Below, one piece after another: positions 43,695 through 55,435 of a DNA stretch of 64,000 nt. Within the stretch, counting starts at the first letter, position 1. Every line of letters begins with the position of its first letter. Under the pieces are notes generated by a model. That model did not search any database. It was not told the origin of the DNA and saw only the letters and a list, made by a program, of their open reading frames with translations. The translations under genes and the position numbers were made by a program. Source of the DNA: Cryptomeria japonica (Eukaryota > Streptophyta > Pinopsida > Cupressales > Cupressaceae); assembly GCF_030272615.1 (NCBI RefSeq), contig NC_081414.1, forward strand, positions 914,635,648 to 914,699,647, read 5' to 3'.

Positions 43695-44849
43695 ATCATT
43701 GCTAATGACCTATTCAGGCGAGGTTTAGATAATACTTTGCTTAGATGTCTAGAAACCAAAGAGTCCCAACGCGCATTATCCGAGGTTCATGAAGGTGTTT
43801 GTGGATCCCATTCGAACGGTCTAACTTCAGCACAAAAACTACTAAGGGTTGGCTACTACTAGCCAGACATGGAGAAAGAAGATATAAAATTTGCTAAAAC
43901 CTATGAAAAATGTCAACTACATGGGCATCTTATCCATGCTCCTACAAGAGATCTCCTACCCTTTGTGACACACTGGCCCTTTCAACAATGGGTGTTTGAT
44001 TTGATTGGCCAAATATATCCTGCATCATCTAATGGACACAAATTTATTATCACTACCACTAAGTACTTCACTAAGTGGGTAGAAGAAGTTCCGCTCATCA
44101 AGGCAACCAACAAACAAGTAGCTTTCTTTATTCTTAATTATATCATCTGTAGGTATGGTATACCTTCATCCATTATAACTGACAATGGAGGACAATTCAA
44201 GAACAAAGATCTAGATGAACTCTATGAGAAATTTAAAATCAAACAACACTAGTCCTCAGTATATTACCCTCAAGGTAATGGACAAGCAAAGGCATCTAAC
44301 AAAAACCTATTGACTATCTTGCACAAAACAGTGAACAAATCTGGGAAGGATTGGCATCTGCAACTCAATCCTGCATTGTGGGCTTATAGATCAAGTATCA
44401 GAACACCTACTGGGGCTACACCTTTTTCTCTGGTGTATGGGTCCGAAGCAGTATTACCTATTGAAGTAGAAATATCATCTCTAAGAGTTTCCTTGCAAGA
44501 TCTTGTTACTAATGAAGACTATAGAATATCTAGATTGCAAGAGCTCGAATTGTTGGATGAGCGTCGGCAAGTGGCATTTGATCATATCAGAGTGTATCAA
44601 AAGAGAATGTCTAGAGGATATAACAAAAAGGTACGACACCAAGAATTTTAGGTTGGTGACTTAGTTCTAAGAGAAAATCCTAAAAATCAACAGTTTCGAG
44701 ACAACAAAGGGAAGTTTGAACCCAACTGGCTAAATCCCTATAATGTTACTGCAGCTTTCGGCTCTGGTGTTTATCAACTCTCAACATTGGAAGGAGAACA
44801 ACTCTGTGAACCAATCAACATCATCCATCTGAAGAAATTCTTCATCTAA
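43695..44849 (+). pseudogene. Outer element integrase
   Basis: The HHCC region (VHEGVCGSHSNG ... CQLHG) has a TAG in place of the Trp of GYYW and an altered second Cys. Core motifs: WVFDLIGQIYP (first Asp) and SIITDNGGQFKNKDL (second Asp). The third acidic position reads GQAKASNK, Lys for Glu, as in the relic at 4.65 kb. The C-terminus has GKFEPNWLNPYNVTAAFGSG and ends at TAA 44849. TAG codons at about 44250 and 44650. Confidence 0.9.
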
Positions 44850-47429
44850 ATATTCTTTTCTCTAGCAACTTATACAGCGAAAAAGTCCTTAAAAAATCAT
44901 AAAAATTAGGAAAAGTCCTGAAAAAATCTTAAAAATCAGAAAAAGTCTTTAAAAAAATCCTAAAAATCAGAAAACGTCCTAAAGAAAAAAATTAAAAAAT
45001 AAAAAAAGGAAAAAGAAAGAAAATAAAAAAAGGAAAAAAGAGAGAAAATGCCTTGCTGAAAACTTGGTAAACAGGCACCTTGGTAAAAAAATAAATAAAG
45101 GAATCTCTACCAAGCAGGTGAAAACCTGGCAAATAGGCGCCTCTTGTACTCAAGCGCTCCATCTATCAACACAACATTGGCATTCCTACTTTCATTCATA
45201 TTTGCTTTCGCTTGTACATATTTCAATCACTTTTGTGACATCCTAGTTCATTGGAACCCTCATGGCTTGAAACCGATCATTGTCATAGTCTTAGGTTAAT
45301 CGACAAGAACACATTACATGTCCTAAGCAGTGTCAACCAAGTCAATCTTACGTCAGTGAAACTTGGTCATCCACTCCAAGTCAGTCACCTGTCTTCTGAC
45401 TACTGAAAAGTTTTATCACTGAGTTAACAAGCAAAACAACATAACGGAAAACAATCACTAAACAGTTTGAGCTATGAATGAAAATTTTCTTTGCGTGTTG
45501 TCTTTTATATTGGTTTTCAATTATTATCCCTTTAAGTAACTCGAGGAAGTATATCTTGACTAAAAGGAGCAAGGATTGGGGGCATAATATTTTCTTATTT
45601 TCTGCTTGAAGGAATGATCCCATTGATCTGGAAACATCTAAATTAGCTGGGTGTCTATGATAAGAGTCTTCACATCAAGGTGGAATCGCCTCACATACCT
45701 CGACTTTGCTTATTTGAATGCTACAGGGAGGCTCCCATCATTCCTTTGTTCATTTTGAGGGAATTTCTTTATCATGCAATCCGAGTCCCTGTGAAATTTG
45801 TCCAAGGATATGAACGAAAAAAAAGGTCATTGCGGAAAAGATCATTAATATTGCACATGAAAAGAAAAGAACTCTACTCTACCTGCTATAATTGTAAAAC
45901 GCTCAATGATGACAATTAAGCTTTTCAAAATCCAGTGACTAGGTCTAGGTTGCATTTTGAATCTCATCTTGCATTTCATTCTGTATCTCATGAATTTCGA
46001 GTGATTTCGATATGGTAACAATGCTTTCTTTATTTTCTAAATGAGAGTTGGAGCGTCATCATTTCTAAGCTAAGTGGTCTCTTTTCATCATTTCTCTGAT
46101 CGAGTACTTGTGTTTTGCGGTGTTAGCTGCATACATAAACATATTATATAGATTCATACATTCATTATTACTCTTGTGCATTCATCTTATTGCATAGAAA
46201 AATGAAAACATTGCATTATTAATATTACTCATACTCATTCATTTATGTGCATATGAAAAAAACAAAAATAGGCATCAATAATCATTTGCATTTCATTCAT
46301 CTATACTGAAAATAAATGCATACATATAGAATAAAGCATATAAAACAACATCTCATAATCAATCAGCACAAGTACGATGAAATCAAATGACGATCTTGTA
46401 AATCGGTTGTCCTGAGTCCATTGTCGAGATCGAAATCGAAATCTGATGTCAACTCTCTCATCGAAATTTCAAAAAATTTGGACCACTTAGCGCTTTTCAT
46501 CAAAAGCTCATTTTCTCTTCTAATTGTGCTCAATTTCTCGTTAATCATAGCTGAATCTCAATTTAATTTCTACAAATCAACTTTGCACTCAATTTCTCGC
46601 TAAAATTTCAAAAATTCCTCTAAATCAATTTGTGCTCAAACAACTTATCATCGCTAAAAATTGCCTATCATCATGAAACCTCACTACCTTTCGATTTCGC
46701 TCCCGAGGGGGCATACTCGTGACCTTATGACCTCACATTCTTCAAATGTCGAGAAAATTTTCAAATCTTCATCAAAAGTGGAGCAAAAATCTTTTTCAAC
46801 TAAAGAAAATCAATCAAATAAGACCTCATCGCTAGAGGCATCTCAACTTCATCGCTTTATATCAAGTTGAGATCTCTCGATCATTTCAATCAAATCAATC
46901 GCTAGGGGAATATCAGTTTCATCGCTCAAAATCAAGCCGATATTGTCTTTTATCTGAATCAATCTCTTAACGTTAATCAATTTCATCGCTTTTCATCAAG
47001 CTGATTATTCGTTTAAACTCAATCAAGGGTTTAAAGAGTTTCTTTGATTACACTCAATCTAAGCAGGTGTTTAGTATTCATCGCTTTGGATCAAGCTAGA
47101 CAGTTTATCTTCGCTCATCGTATCTTGATCAATCAAGTTCAAGATCAATTTTTATCATCACTAACTGTGTCTAAATCAATCAAGTTCTAGATCAGTAAGA
47201 TCTGCTTCTTGATCAATCAAGTTCAAGTTTGCTATCTTTGTTTTCTATTGTTCCTAGTTCAATCAAGTTTGGGATCGGTATCGCTTTAATTGGACTTCAT
47301 TCAGCTTCGTCGCTTCGAATCAAGCTCAACACCTCGCTTTCATCTAGTTCGTGATCAATCAAGTTCATAATTGGCATCTCCTAGACATCACACATTCTTT
47401 GAACCAACGTGTTGCTCGCACATTAATTC
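44850..47429 (+). other. 3' noncoding region of outer element
   Basis: No gene. A-rich repeats with AAAAAGTCCTNAAAAAAT (44880-44990), GAAAACTTGGTAAACAGGC / GAAAACCTGGCAAATAGGC (45057, 45120), CAT-rich sequence (46130-46330), and from 46370 to 47400 degenerate repeats of TCAATCAAGTTCAAGATC and TCATCGCTTT. CGAGGGGGCAT at 46704 is also found before the other two polypurine tracts. Confidence 0.6.
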
Positions 47430-47442
47430 AAAGAGGGGCAAA
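47430..47442 (+). other. Polypurine tract of outer element
   Basis: AAAGAGGGGCAAA immediately before the 3' LTR start TGTAATACCC at 47443. Confidence 0.85.
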
Positions 47443-47980
47443 TGTAATACCCTAAAAATGGTCATCTAAACCATGAGCCCCTAATATTGACAACATCACC
47501 AAGGTCCTAACCAAAGGCAATTAAATAAATCTTGACCACACAATTTATTCTTTAATCATCAATGTCACATGGCAAAATTAATCACTCAATATTAATTAAA
47601 TATTTATTTAATTAATTAAATCATTCCAAGTAAATCATTTTAAACAATTATCTTATTTATTTTATTAAATATCCTAGCATATTTAATTAAATAAATCAAT
47701 TTGCCATTAAATCATCAAAAAGAGGAATTAATTTAATTAAATAAATCAATTTGCCATCAAATCTTCAAAAAAGGAAACAAATCAAGAAAGAGGAAATGGA
47801 AATTATGAGCACAAATCTTTAAAAAATGAAACAAATCAAGAAAGAGGAATTGGAAATTATGAGCACAAATCTTGAAAAAAGGAAATAAATCAAAAAAAGG
47901 AATTAATTGACAAAAAAAAATTAAAAATTGAGAAAAGAAATCAATTGGAGATAATCTTGAAAAAACTAAATAATATATGA

Positions 47981-49780
47981 TGCTCTGCAAAAAGGATTAG
48001 AAAATCTGTTTGATGGCAACACACACAAGAGCACAAGAAACAAACATTAGTGTTAGCAACAAAAGATTATCCTAAACAAGCATATCAAGAGAGATATTAA
48101 GCATGAAATAGAAAGCATATAAACATAGAATAAAATAGCTAATCAAGATGCTCATAGTTGCTCCTCCCTTGTTCCTCTCCTCTCCAAGTCCCAAATGAGT
48201 GTAGCTCTCAGCTTTTAGCACTATCCATGGATGCCATATGGAGATTCAAGATGGTTGAATATGATAAGCAAATGCTATGCAAGTGTAGACAATGATGCTA
48301 TGAGAAAACTCTATGCTAATGCCAGTATAACAACAATACTCTAATGCTTCTTCTTTTTTGCTTGAGGAGAAGGGTTCTATTTATAGAAGAAATGGGGAAA
48401 TGAAGGGTTAAGATTGAATGGTTTAATCAAGGGCCAAATTTGAAAGTTGGGGATCCATGTGCACAATTGGCACCAATAAAATGGTGACAAGTGTCAACAT
48501 AGGATTGGGTTGAGAGAAGAGGTTGGAGGCATTAAAGGCCTGAGAAGACCTCATGGTTATCTAGAGGCTAAGGGTCAAGTCCAAATTAAGATTACCCACT
48601 GGATTAAGAGTTAATCCAAGGATAAACCTTTGTGCAAATGTTTAAGAGATAATCATGGTCAAAGCATTAATGGCCTGATGAGACCTTTGGGTTGGGTAGA
48701 GGTTGAGTCAAAACAAATGTTTTAACCATGTGGGAGGGTTCGAGGTAACCATTAATGGTTATTGGAGACTTTGGGGATTAAGTGGTTGAAGGTTGAAAGC
48801 CTTCAATGGTTATCAAAGACTTTGAGCCATTTAGTGGTTGAAGGTTGAAAGCCTTCAATGGTTATCAAAGACTTTGAGGGTTTGAGAAGTGACTTCCCTT
48901 TTGCTTAGGAATGTGACAAAGTTTAGAGAAGGGGTTAGGTTATTTAGAAGTGATTAGAAAATTCTAGAAGGGGTTTAGGCATGCAAGTGGATTTTGTAGG
49001 AAATGCAAGTGGGAGAAATTTTGGTATTTTCAATTAAAATAAAATCATTTATTTCAATTAAATGGTGTAATTTGCATTTGGATAAATATTCAAATAAATA
49101 TTAATTTATTTAAATGAGAAAAATGAAGATAAAGCATTAAAATGCTTGAAGACTTTGAGGGAAACCATCAAAGGCTTGAAGACTTTAAGGAAAACCATTA
49201 AAGTCTTAAGAAGACTATAGAAGGAAGCCATCAAGTTTGAAGACTTTAAAGCCATCGAGTTTGAATACTTTAAGGGAAACCATTAAAGGTTTCAAGTGGG
49301 TGAGGATAAATAGGATTTTAAATAAATAATTTATTTAAAATAGTTGTGCAACTTGCTTTTGTAGGAAAATACAAGTGGGTGAGGATAAATAGGATTTTAA
49401 ATAAATTATTTATTTAAAATAATTGTGCAACTTGCTTTTGTAGGAAAATACAAGTGGGTGGAGGATAAAGGTGATTTAAATAAATGTTAATTTATTTAAA
49501 TGTGAGAGGTGGGATTTTTGGGGGATTTAAATAAATATTAATTTATTTAAATGTGAGAGAAGATTTAATTAAACAAATATGATTTATTTATTTAATTAAT
49601 GGTCTGAATTTGGTTAAGTGAATTAAATCAAATAAATTGAATAATTTATTTAATTAATAGGAGAAGAGGGTTAAGATGAATTAATTAAATATTAATTTAA
49701 TTAATTACTAATTGATGGTTAAATAATCAAATAAATACTAAGTATTCATTTAATTAAGTGGACAGATTTATGTGACTACA
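47981..49780 (-). repeat. 3' LTR of nested minus-strand element (1,800 bp)
   Basis: Minus-strand start TGTAGTCAC at 49780, end at 47981 (plus-strand TGCTCTGCAAAAAGG). Contains internal short repeats: GGTTGAAGGTTGAAAGCCTT twice near 48785-48890, and an about 80-bp unit with GTGGGTGAGGATAAATAGG near 49295-49460. Confidence 0.9.
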
Positions 49781-49793
49781 TTTGCCCCTCTTT
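49781..49793 (-). other. Polypurine tract of nested element
   Basis: TTTGCCCCTCTTT on plus, AAAGAGGGGCAAA on minus, abutting the LTR. CGAGGGGGCAT (minus) lies at 49880-49890. Confidence 0.85.
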
Positions 49794-52090
49794 GAGACGG
49801 TGCAGTTTATCGCGTCGTTTCAAAGAAAGAAAAATAGGTGTGAAGAAATGCCCCATAAAATGTAAATTTAATGGGTGGTATGCCCCCTCGAGAGATGGGT
49901 CGAATTTTATTATTATTATTATTATTTGAAAAATCGAACGATCTCTCGAAAAAGAATGAAAAGTGGAGGGGAGGTAGAATAGAAGAAATTAGAACTAATG
50001 ATGAAAGAAATGGAGAAAATGGAGTGAATATGAAGAAATAACAAGCCAGCGAGTACCCTGAGGTCATGCAAGAGATACATAGCAGATGTAGTGTGGGGTT
50101 TGGATTGATGCTATACAATTGATCAAAATTGGTTGGACAATCTGGTGCAATCGGTTTAATTGCCCCGGTCAAGTCAAAGCATGACAGTTGATGTCAGTTG
50201 GTCGCTTGGACATGATAAAGTTTGAGTAAGTGAATCAAAGTGACCTGTTGGTGACTTAGACAATTGATGTAATTGCCCGATGAAGTCAAGGTATCTGAAG
50301 CAAAATACTCGTTGAGACTTAGACAATTGATGTAATTGTCCATTGGATTGTGTTTGATTGGTTGATCAATTGATAGTGTGTGCGTGGGATGGATGATTGT
50401 GGTGAATCATGGCAACCCCGTTGAGACTAGGTCATTGTGATAAATGCCTGATGTAGTCTAGGATTACCATAATCGATTACCTGTTGAGACCCGAAGATAC
50501 TTGATCAGAGTATCTGTTGATAGTCTAGGTGTGTGGGAGTCGATGTATCTGTGTAGACAGAGTAACTGGCTTAATTTTTTTGGATGAGTGAGGATGGGAA
50601 GCGATGAAGGGATTAGGATGATGTTGATGATCAAGATAGGGAGGGTGAGGGGGGATTTGATGTTAGATAGAAGATATGGAGGACTAGGACCGAGTCCTAT
50701 GGAAGAAGATGAGTAAAATAGAGTATGCATTATTATGACTATGTATGCATGATATGCAGCTATTATGAATGTATGGATGGGTGGAATGCAATGAAATGCA
50801 ATATATACAGATGAGATGGAATGACAATCCATGGTGCTTTATTTTTCATCATTGAGCTTTAAAATGTTGTAAGAAAATACAAGCAACTTGACATAAAGAT
50901 TCAAGATGACTAGAGTATTTCTTACATGGATTTTATATAGCAAGTTAATACAAGCAACTTGATATAATGGATCAAGTTGACCTGAGTATTGCTTGCGGAA
51001 CAGACAAGGATTATCTCCTTTCATGCATGACTTGGATCATCCTCCTTGATCTTAGGCTGATCATATCCTGAGACAAGTGCATACCGTAATAAGAGATAAA
51101 ACCTTTATCCAGTTTGGATGAGGTAGGAGGAACCAAAGAAAGAGCATTGTACCTGCAAACAAATAGTATATACATAAAGAATAAAGAATATGGATCCTTG
51201 GTAATAGTTCATGCTCATATGGTCGAGGTATACGCTGTAGTCAGCAAGCCGTAATGATCTATGACTGTATTTGGCATAAGATCACGTAGCTTGGTGAACT
51301 TCCCACGTAGACACCATTAATACATGCCCCAGAACTTCATTGGAAATAATGCGCAAACGATACAAAATAATGCTGAAAGATCCCGATATAAATTACTAGA
51401 CCATAAATCAACCAAGTATTTGATAGCGTAAACAGAATTTTCTTGTCAAAGAAAATGTCATCTTGTCTTTGTTTTGGTAAGGAAGGATGCATCCTTGTTG
51501 AAGACAATTTTGAGTGTTGATGTTGATTGTGTGGTCGATTGGTAAATGGTCATTGTGTGAGTAGTTTGTCAATGTTTATTTTGGTATCTGCATGGATGAG
51601 TATGTACAAAGTGTTGCCATGTTTTTGTGTGGTTTTCGATGTTTTCCGATGTTTTTGGATTTTGAATTGTTTGAATGTTTTTGGATATTTTGAAGTGTTT
51701 TTGAATGTTTTTGTCAATGAATCACCAGTAATGTAGAATCCACTTCCATCATCTAGATTTTTTAAGGGTACTGCCCCCAAGTGTAGACATGACTATGAAA
51801 AAGTGGGACGCAAGATGCATGAAGTATTTATCATAATTGCAGAGAAATAATAAGCCATGGTTTTTCGGATGGATGGTTGTATGTATGAATGTGATCGCAA
51901 TGAGCCTGAAAGACAATGGAGCCATAGCCTTTACGAGTGGCACCTGTTTGCCAGGTTTTCACCATCGTACTTACCCAAGGTGCCACCAGAGTGGTTGTTC
52001 ACCATTTGGATGCATGATTTTTCTTTACTTTTTTTGAATGTTTTTGTATTTTCTTCAGGACATTTTTCTGAATGTTTTTGGTATTTTCTG
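49794..52090 (-). other. 3' noncoding region of nested element
   Basis: No gene. (ATT)n at 49906-49926; at 50200-50520 repeated TTGAGACTTAGACAATTGATG-like words; ATG/CAT-rich stretch at 50710-50830; 50840-51010 resembles 3220-3480. T-rich TTTTTGAATGTTTTTGG repeats (51620-51720, 52030-52095) and GCCAGGTTTTCACC (51951) match the sister elements in reverse. Confidence 0.6.
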
Positions 52091-52099
52091 GTATGTAGG

Positions 52100-52376
52100 G
52101 GAGCCTGATGCTCTGTACAGCTTAGGTATAAAACCGTTTGAGGTGCATGTTGTTGATTGGATCTGCAAGCGGTTCTCCTTCTGATGTAGCCAACTGATAT
52201 GCCCCGGACCCGAACACAGCAGTGACAACATATGGGCCCAGCCAGTTTGATTCAAACTTGCCCTGATGTTCTCTGTTTGGTTGATTGCGAGGATTCTCTC
52301 ATAGAACAAGATCACCTACCTCAAATGTACGCGGTCTAACTCGGTGATTGTAGCTTCTGCTCATGCGCTGCTGATA
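52100..52376 (-). pseudogene. Integrase C-terminus of nested element
   Basis: Minus-strand reading from the LTR junction: AYQQRMSRSYNHRVRPRTFE, then VGDLVL, one stop (TGA), GKFESNWLGPYVVTAVFGSG and NNMHLKRFYT. This is the last 90 or so residues of a Tat-type integrase. The first codon directly touches the LTR end, marking the deletion junction. Confidence 0.85.
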
Positions 52377-54177
52377 GGCTCTGCAAAAAGGATTAGAAAA
52401 TCTGTTTGATGGCAACACACACAAGAGCACAAGAAACAAACATTAGTGTTAGCAACAAAAGATTATCCTAAACAGGCATATCAAGAGAGATATTAAGCAT
52501 GAAATAGAAAGCATATAAACATAGAATAAAATAGCTAATCAAGATGCTCATAGTTGCTCCTCCCTTGTTCCTCTCCTCTCCAAGTCCCAAATGAGTGTAG
52601 CTCTCAGCTTTTAGCACTATCCATGGATGCCATATGGAGATTCAAGATGGTTGAATATGATAAGCAAATGCTATGCAAGTGTAGACAATGATGCTATGAG
52701 AAAGCTCTATGCTAGTGCCAGTATAACAACAATACTCTAATGCTTCTTCTTTTTTGCTTGAGGAGAAGGGTTCTATTTATAGAAGAAATGGGGAAATGAA
52801 GGGTTAAGATTGAATGGTTTAATCAAGGGCCAAGTTTGAAAGTTGGGGATCCATGTGCACAATTGGCACCAATAAAATGGTGACAAGTGTCAACATAGGA
52901 TTGGGTTGAGAGAAGAGGTTGGAGGCATTAAAGGCCTAAGAAGACCTCATGGTTATCTAGAGGCTAAGGGTCAAGTCCAAATTAAGATTACCCACTGGAT
53001 TAAGAGTTAATCCAAGGATAAACCTTTGTGCAAATGTTTAAGAGATAATCATGGTCAAACCATTAATGGCCTGATGAGACCTTTGGGTTGGGTAGAGGTT
53101 GAGTCAAAAAAAATGTTTTAACCATGTGGGAGGGTTTGAGGTAACCATTAATGGTTATTGGAGACTTTGGGGATTAAGTGGTTGAAGGTTGAAAGCCTTC
53201 AATGGTTATCAAAGACTTTGAGCCATTTAGTGGTTGAAGGTTGAAAGCCTTCAATGGTTATCAAAGACTTTGAGGGTTTGAGAAGTGACTTCCCTTTTGC
53301 TTAGGAATGTGACAAAGTTTAGAGAAGGGGTTAGGTTATTTAGAAGTGATTAGAAAATTCTAGAAGGGGTTTAGGCATGCAAGTGGATTTTGTAGGAAAA
53401 TGCAAGTGGGAGAAATTTTGGTATTTTCAATTAAAATAAAATCATTTATTTCAATTAAATGGTGTAATTTGCATTTGGATAAATATTCAAATAAATATTA
53501 ATTTATTTAAATGAGAAAAATGAAGATAAAGCATTAAAATGCTTGAAGACTTTGAGGGAAACCATTTAAGGCTTGAAGACTTTAAGGAAAACCATTAAAG
53601 TCTTAAGAAGACTATAGAAGGAAGCCATCAAGTTTGAAGACTTTAAAGCCATCAAGTTTGAATACTTTAAGGGAAACCATTAAAGGTTTCAAGTGGGTGA
53701 GGATAAATAGGATTTTAAATAAATAATTTATTTAAAATAGTTGTGCAACTTGCTTTTGTAGGAAAATACAAGTGGGTGAGGATAAATAGGATTTTAAATA
53801 AATTATTTATTTAAAATAATTGTGCAACTTGCTTTTGTAGGAAAATACAAGTGGGTGGAGGATAAAGGTGATTTAAATAAATGTTAATTTATTTAAATGT
53901 GAGAGGTGGGATTTTTGGGGGATTTAAATAAATATTAATTTATTTAAATGTGAGAGAAGATTTAATTAAACAAATATGATTTATTTATTTAATTAATGGT
54001 CTGAATTTGGTTAAGTGAATTAAATCAAATAAATTGAATAATTTATTTAATTAATAGGAGAAGAGGGTTAAGATGAACTAATTAAATATTAATTTAATTA
54101 ATTACTAATTGATGGTTAAATAATCAAATAAATACTAAGTATTCATTTAATTAAGTGGACAGATTTATGTGACTACA
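52377..54177 (-). repeat. 5' LTR of nested minus-strand element (1,801 bp)
   Basis: Near-identical to 47981-49780. Its inner end reads GGCTCTGC where the other copy has TGCTCTGC, so the terminal CA was altered at the deletion junction. The outer LTR resumes at 54178. Confidence 0.9.
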
Positions 54178-54793
54178 ATGTCAAAGAAAGCAATTAAAAC
54201 AATTAAATCTTAAAATTGAATGAAATAGAGAATAAATCAGTTTTTTTCTTGATTTTATCTTAATTTTAGTTCAATTTCCTTTAAAACAGAGAAAAGCAAC
54301 CAATCACATCAATTCACCTGGATTGTGCTTCCTCTTGGAAAATCTTGACCTCTCATCATCATTTGATCTCAGCCTTTGGTTTCTTTTTGAATTTTCTATA
54401 AATTCAGGCTCTCATCTCTCATTCAAAAAAAATCCTGGAGAATATATTGTTATTATATTGTTTTTGCTCTAGGTTCATTGAGAATATTGCATATTAATTA
54501 TTTCATATTGATTAAATCATTTAGCTTAATATTGCTTAAATCTTGTTAGATTAATCTTGCATTCATCTAGCTAATATCATGCTCATATAGATTAAATCCT
54601 TCATCTTGGTGTAGTCTAGTCACTAGTATTGCTTATACAAATCTAAGAGCAATCTTATACTCGCATCTTTTAGAAGGCAATGGGTCGATTTGTTATGGTT
54701 TTCATATTCATGCTTATATTTGTCTAACCATACATGTAATGACTTGATTGAAGTGTTGTGCTTACATATACAAGTCCACTTTTCACACACACA

Positions 54794-55435
54794 GCGACAA
54801 GCCCTTACGACTCTCTCTATCTCCAACTCGCAAGCTGAAAATGCTAAGCCTTCGTAACCTCAAGATCTAGTAACTGAGGGAAACTGAACTGGCACTCGCC
54901 AATTTTCAACCACAAATGTTAAGTCATCGTCACCACAATGACTTAGAGATAGTGGTAACTTTAACCCTTGTCGCGTACTAGCCAACATAAAACTTTTTAT
55001 CTCTTAACCGCTAGCACTTTACTCGCAAGCTCGCGGCTTGATCAGGTCTTCAGACATTTAACTTCATGAGCTGGCGATAACCAATAACCACAAACTGTCT
55101 AGTTGCTAGCTCGTGACCTAAAATTGCTAACATTAAATAAACATGAGAGCTAGCAACAATTGTATGAAATGACTTATTTGCTAACTCTCACGGCTATAAT
55201 TTATGACATCAGACCAAGTCGAGACCTCGCGACCAAAGCAATTTCACTAACAATCTCCAGCTCGGTAACATAAAATGCTAACACCCAAAAAGATAGAGAC
55301 CTCGCGATGTAAACCCAAACCAACTTGTCGCCAACTCGTGGCTTGATCACATCTTCAGACATTTTACCTCGTGAGTTGGCAATAACCATAAAACTTAACC
55401 ACAAACTATCTGGTCTCTAGCTCGCAACCTTATTT
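54794..55435. repeat. TCGC/GCGA-rich degenerate repeat array
   Basis: Flank of the outer element. It is made of variants of CAAGCTCGCGACTTAAAATG and GAGCTGGCGATAACC. The part 55170-55330 (GCTAACTCTCACGGCTATAAT, GAGACCTCGCGACC, AAACCCAAACCAAC) has a direct copy at 63170-63345, about 8.0 kb to the right and in the same orientation. No ORF worth calling. Confidence 0.7.

Larger units (their letters stand above)
47981..54177 (-). mobile_element. Internally deleted Ty3/gypsy element nested in outer 3' LTR
   Basis: Two direct 1.8-kb LTRs (47981-49780 and 52377-54177) that on the minus strand start TGTAGTCACATAAATC. I count about a dozen differences and one 1-bp indel, roughly 0.7%. The internal part (49781-52376) has only the integrase C-terminus, the 3' noncoding region and the polypurine tract; the LTR at 52377 is fused directly to integrase codons, so PBS, gag, protease, RT and most of integrase are gone. 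No target duplication is visible (tatga / atgtc). Confidence 0.85.
6849..54793 (+). mobile_element. Outer Tat-type Ty3/gypsy element (degraded, host of nested insertions)
   Basis: Bounded by LTRs 6849-7991 and 47443-54793 (the latter interrupted), both starting TGTAATACCC and ending CACACACACA. Flanks are GTGAC (6844-6848) and GCGAC (54794-54798), a 5-bp target duplication with one C/T difference. PBS at 7996 and polypurine tract at 47430-47442. Order: gag, protease, G-patch, spacer, foreign block (about 14.48-42.06 kb), RT, RNase H, aRNase H, integrase. Coding regions carry frameshifts and stops, so it is inactive. The two LTR copies look a few percent diverged, so it is older than the inserts within it. 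Confidence 0.88.
47443..54793 (+). repeat. 3' LTR of outer element, split by nested element
   Basis: Left part 47443-47980 and right part 54178-54793 together match 6849-7991. The right part resumes at TCAAAGAAAGCAATTAAAAC. It ends CACACACACA at 54793. A short stretch next to the left junction (ACAAATTAAAAATTGA in the 5' copy) is changed or missing. Confidence 0.9.

Noticed and set aside
49800-50172. 121-codon minus-strand ORF (49807-50172)
   Set aside because: Lies in the noncoding 3' region of the nested element, with simple-repeat (Asn run from ATT repeats) and no domain.
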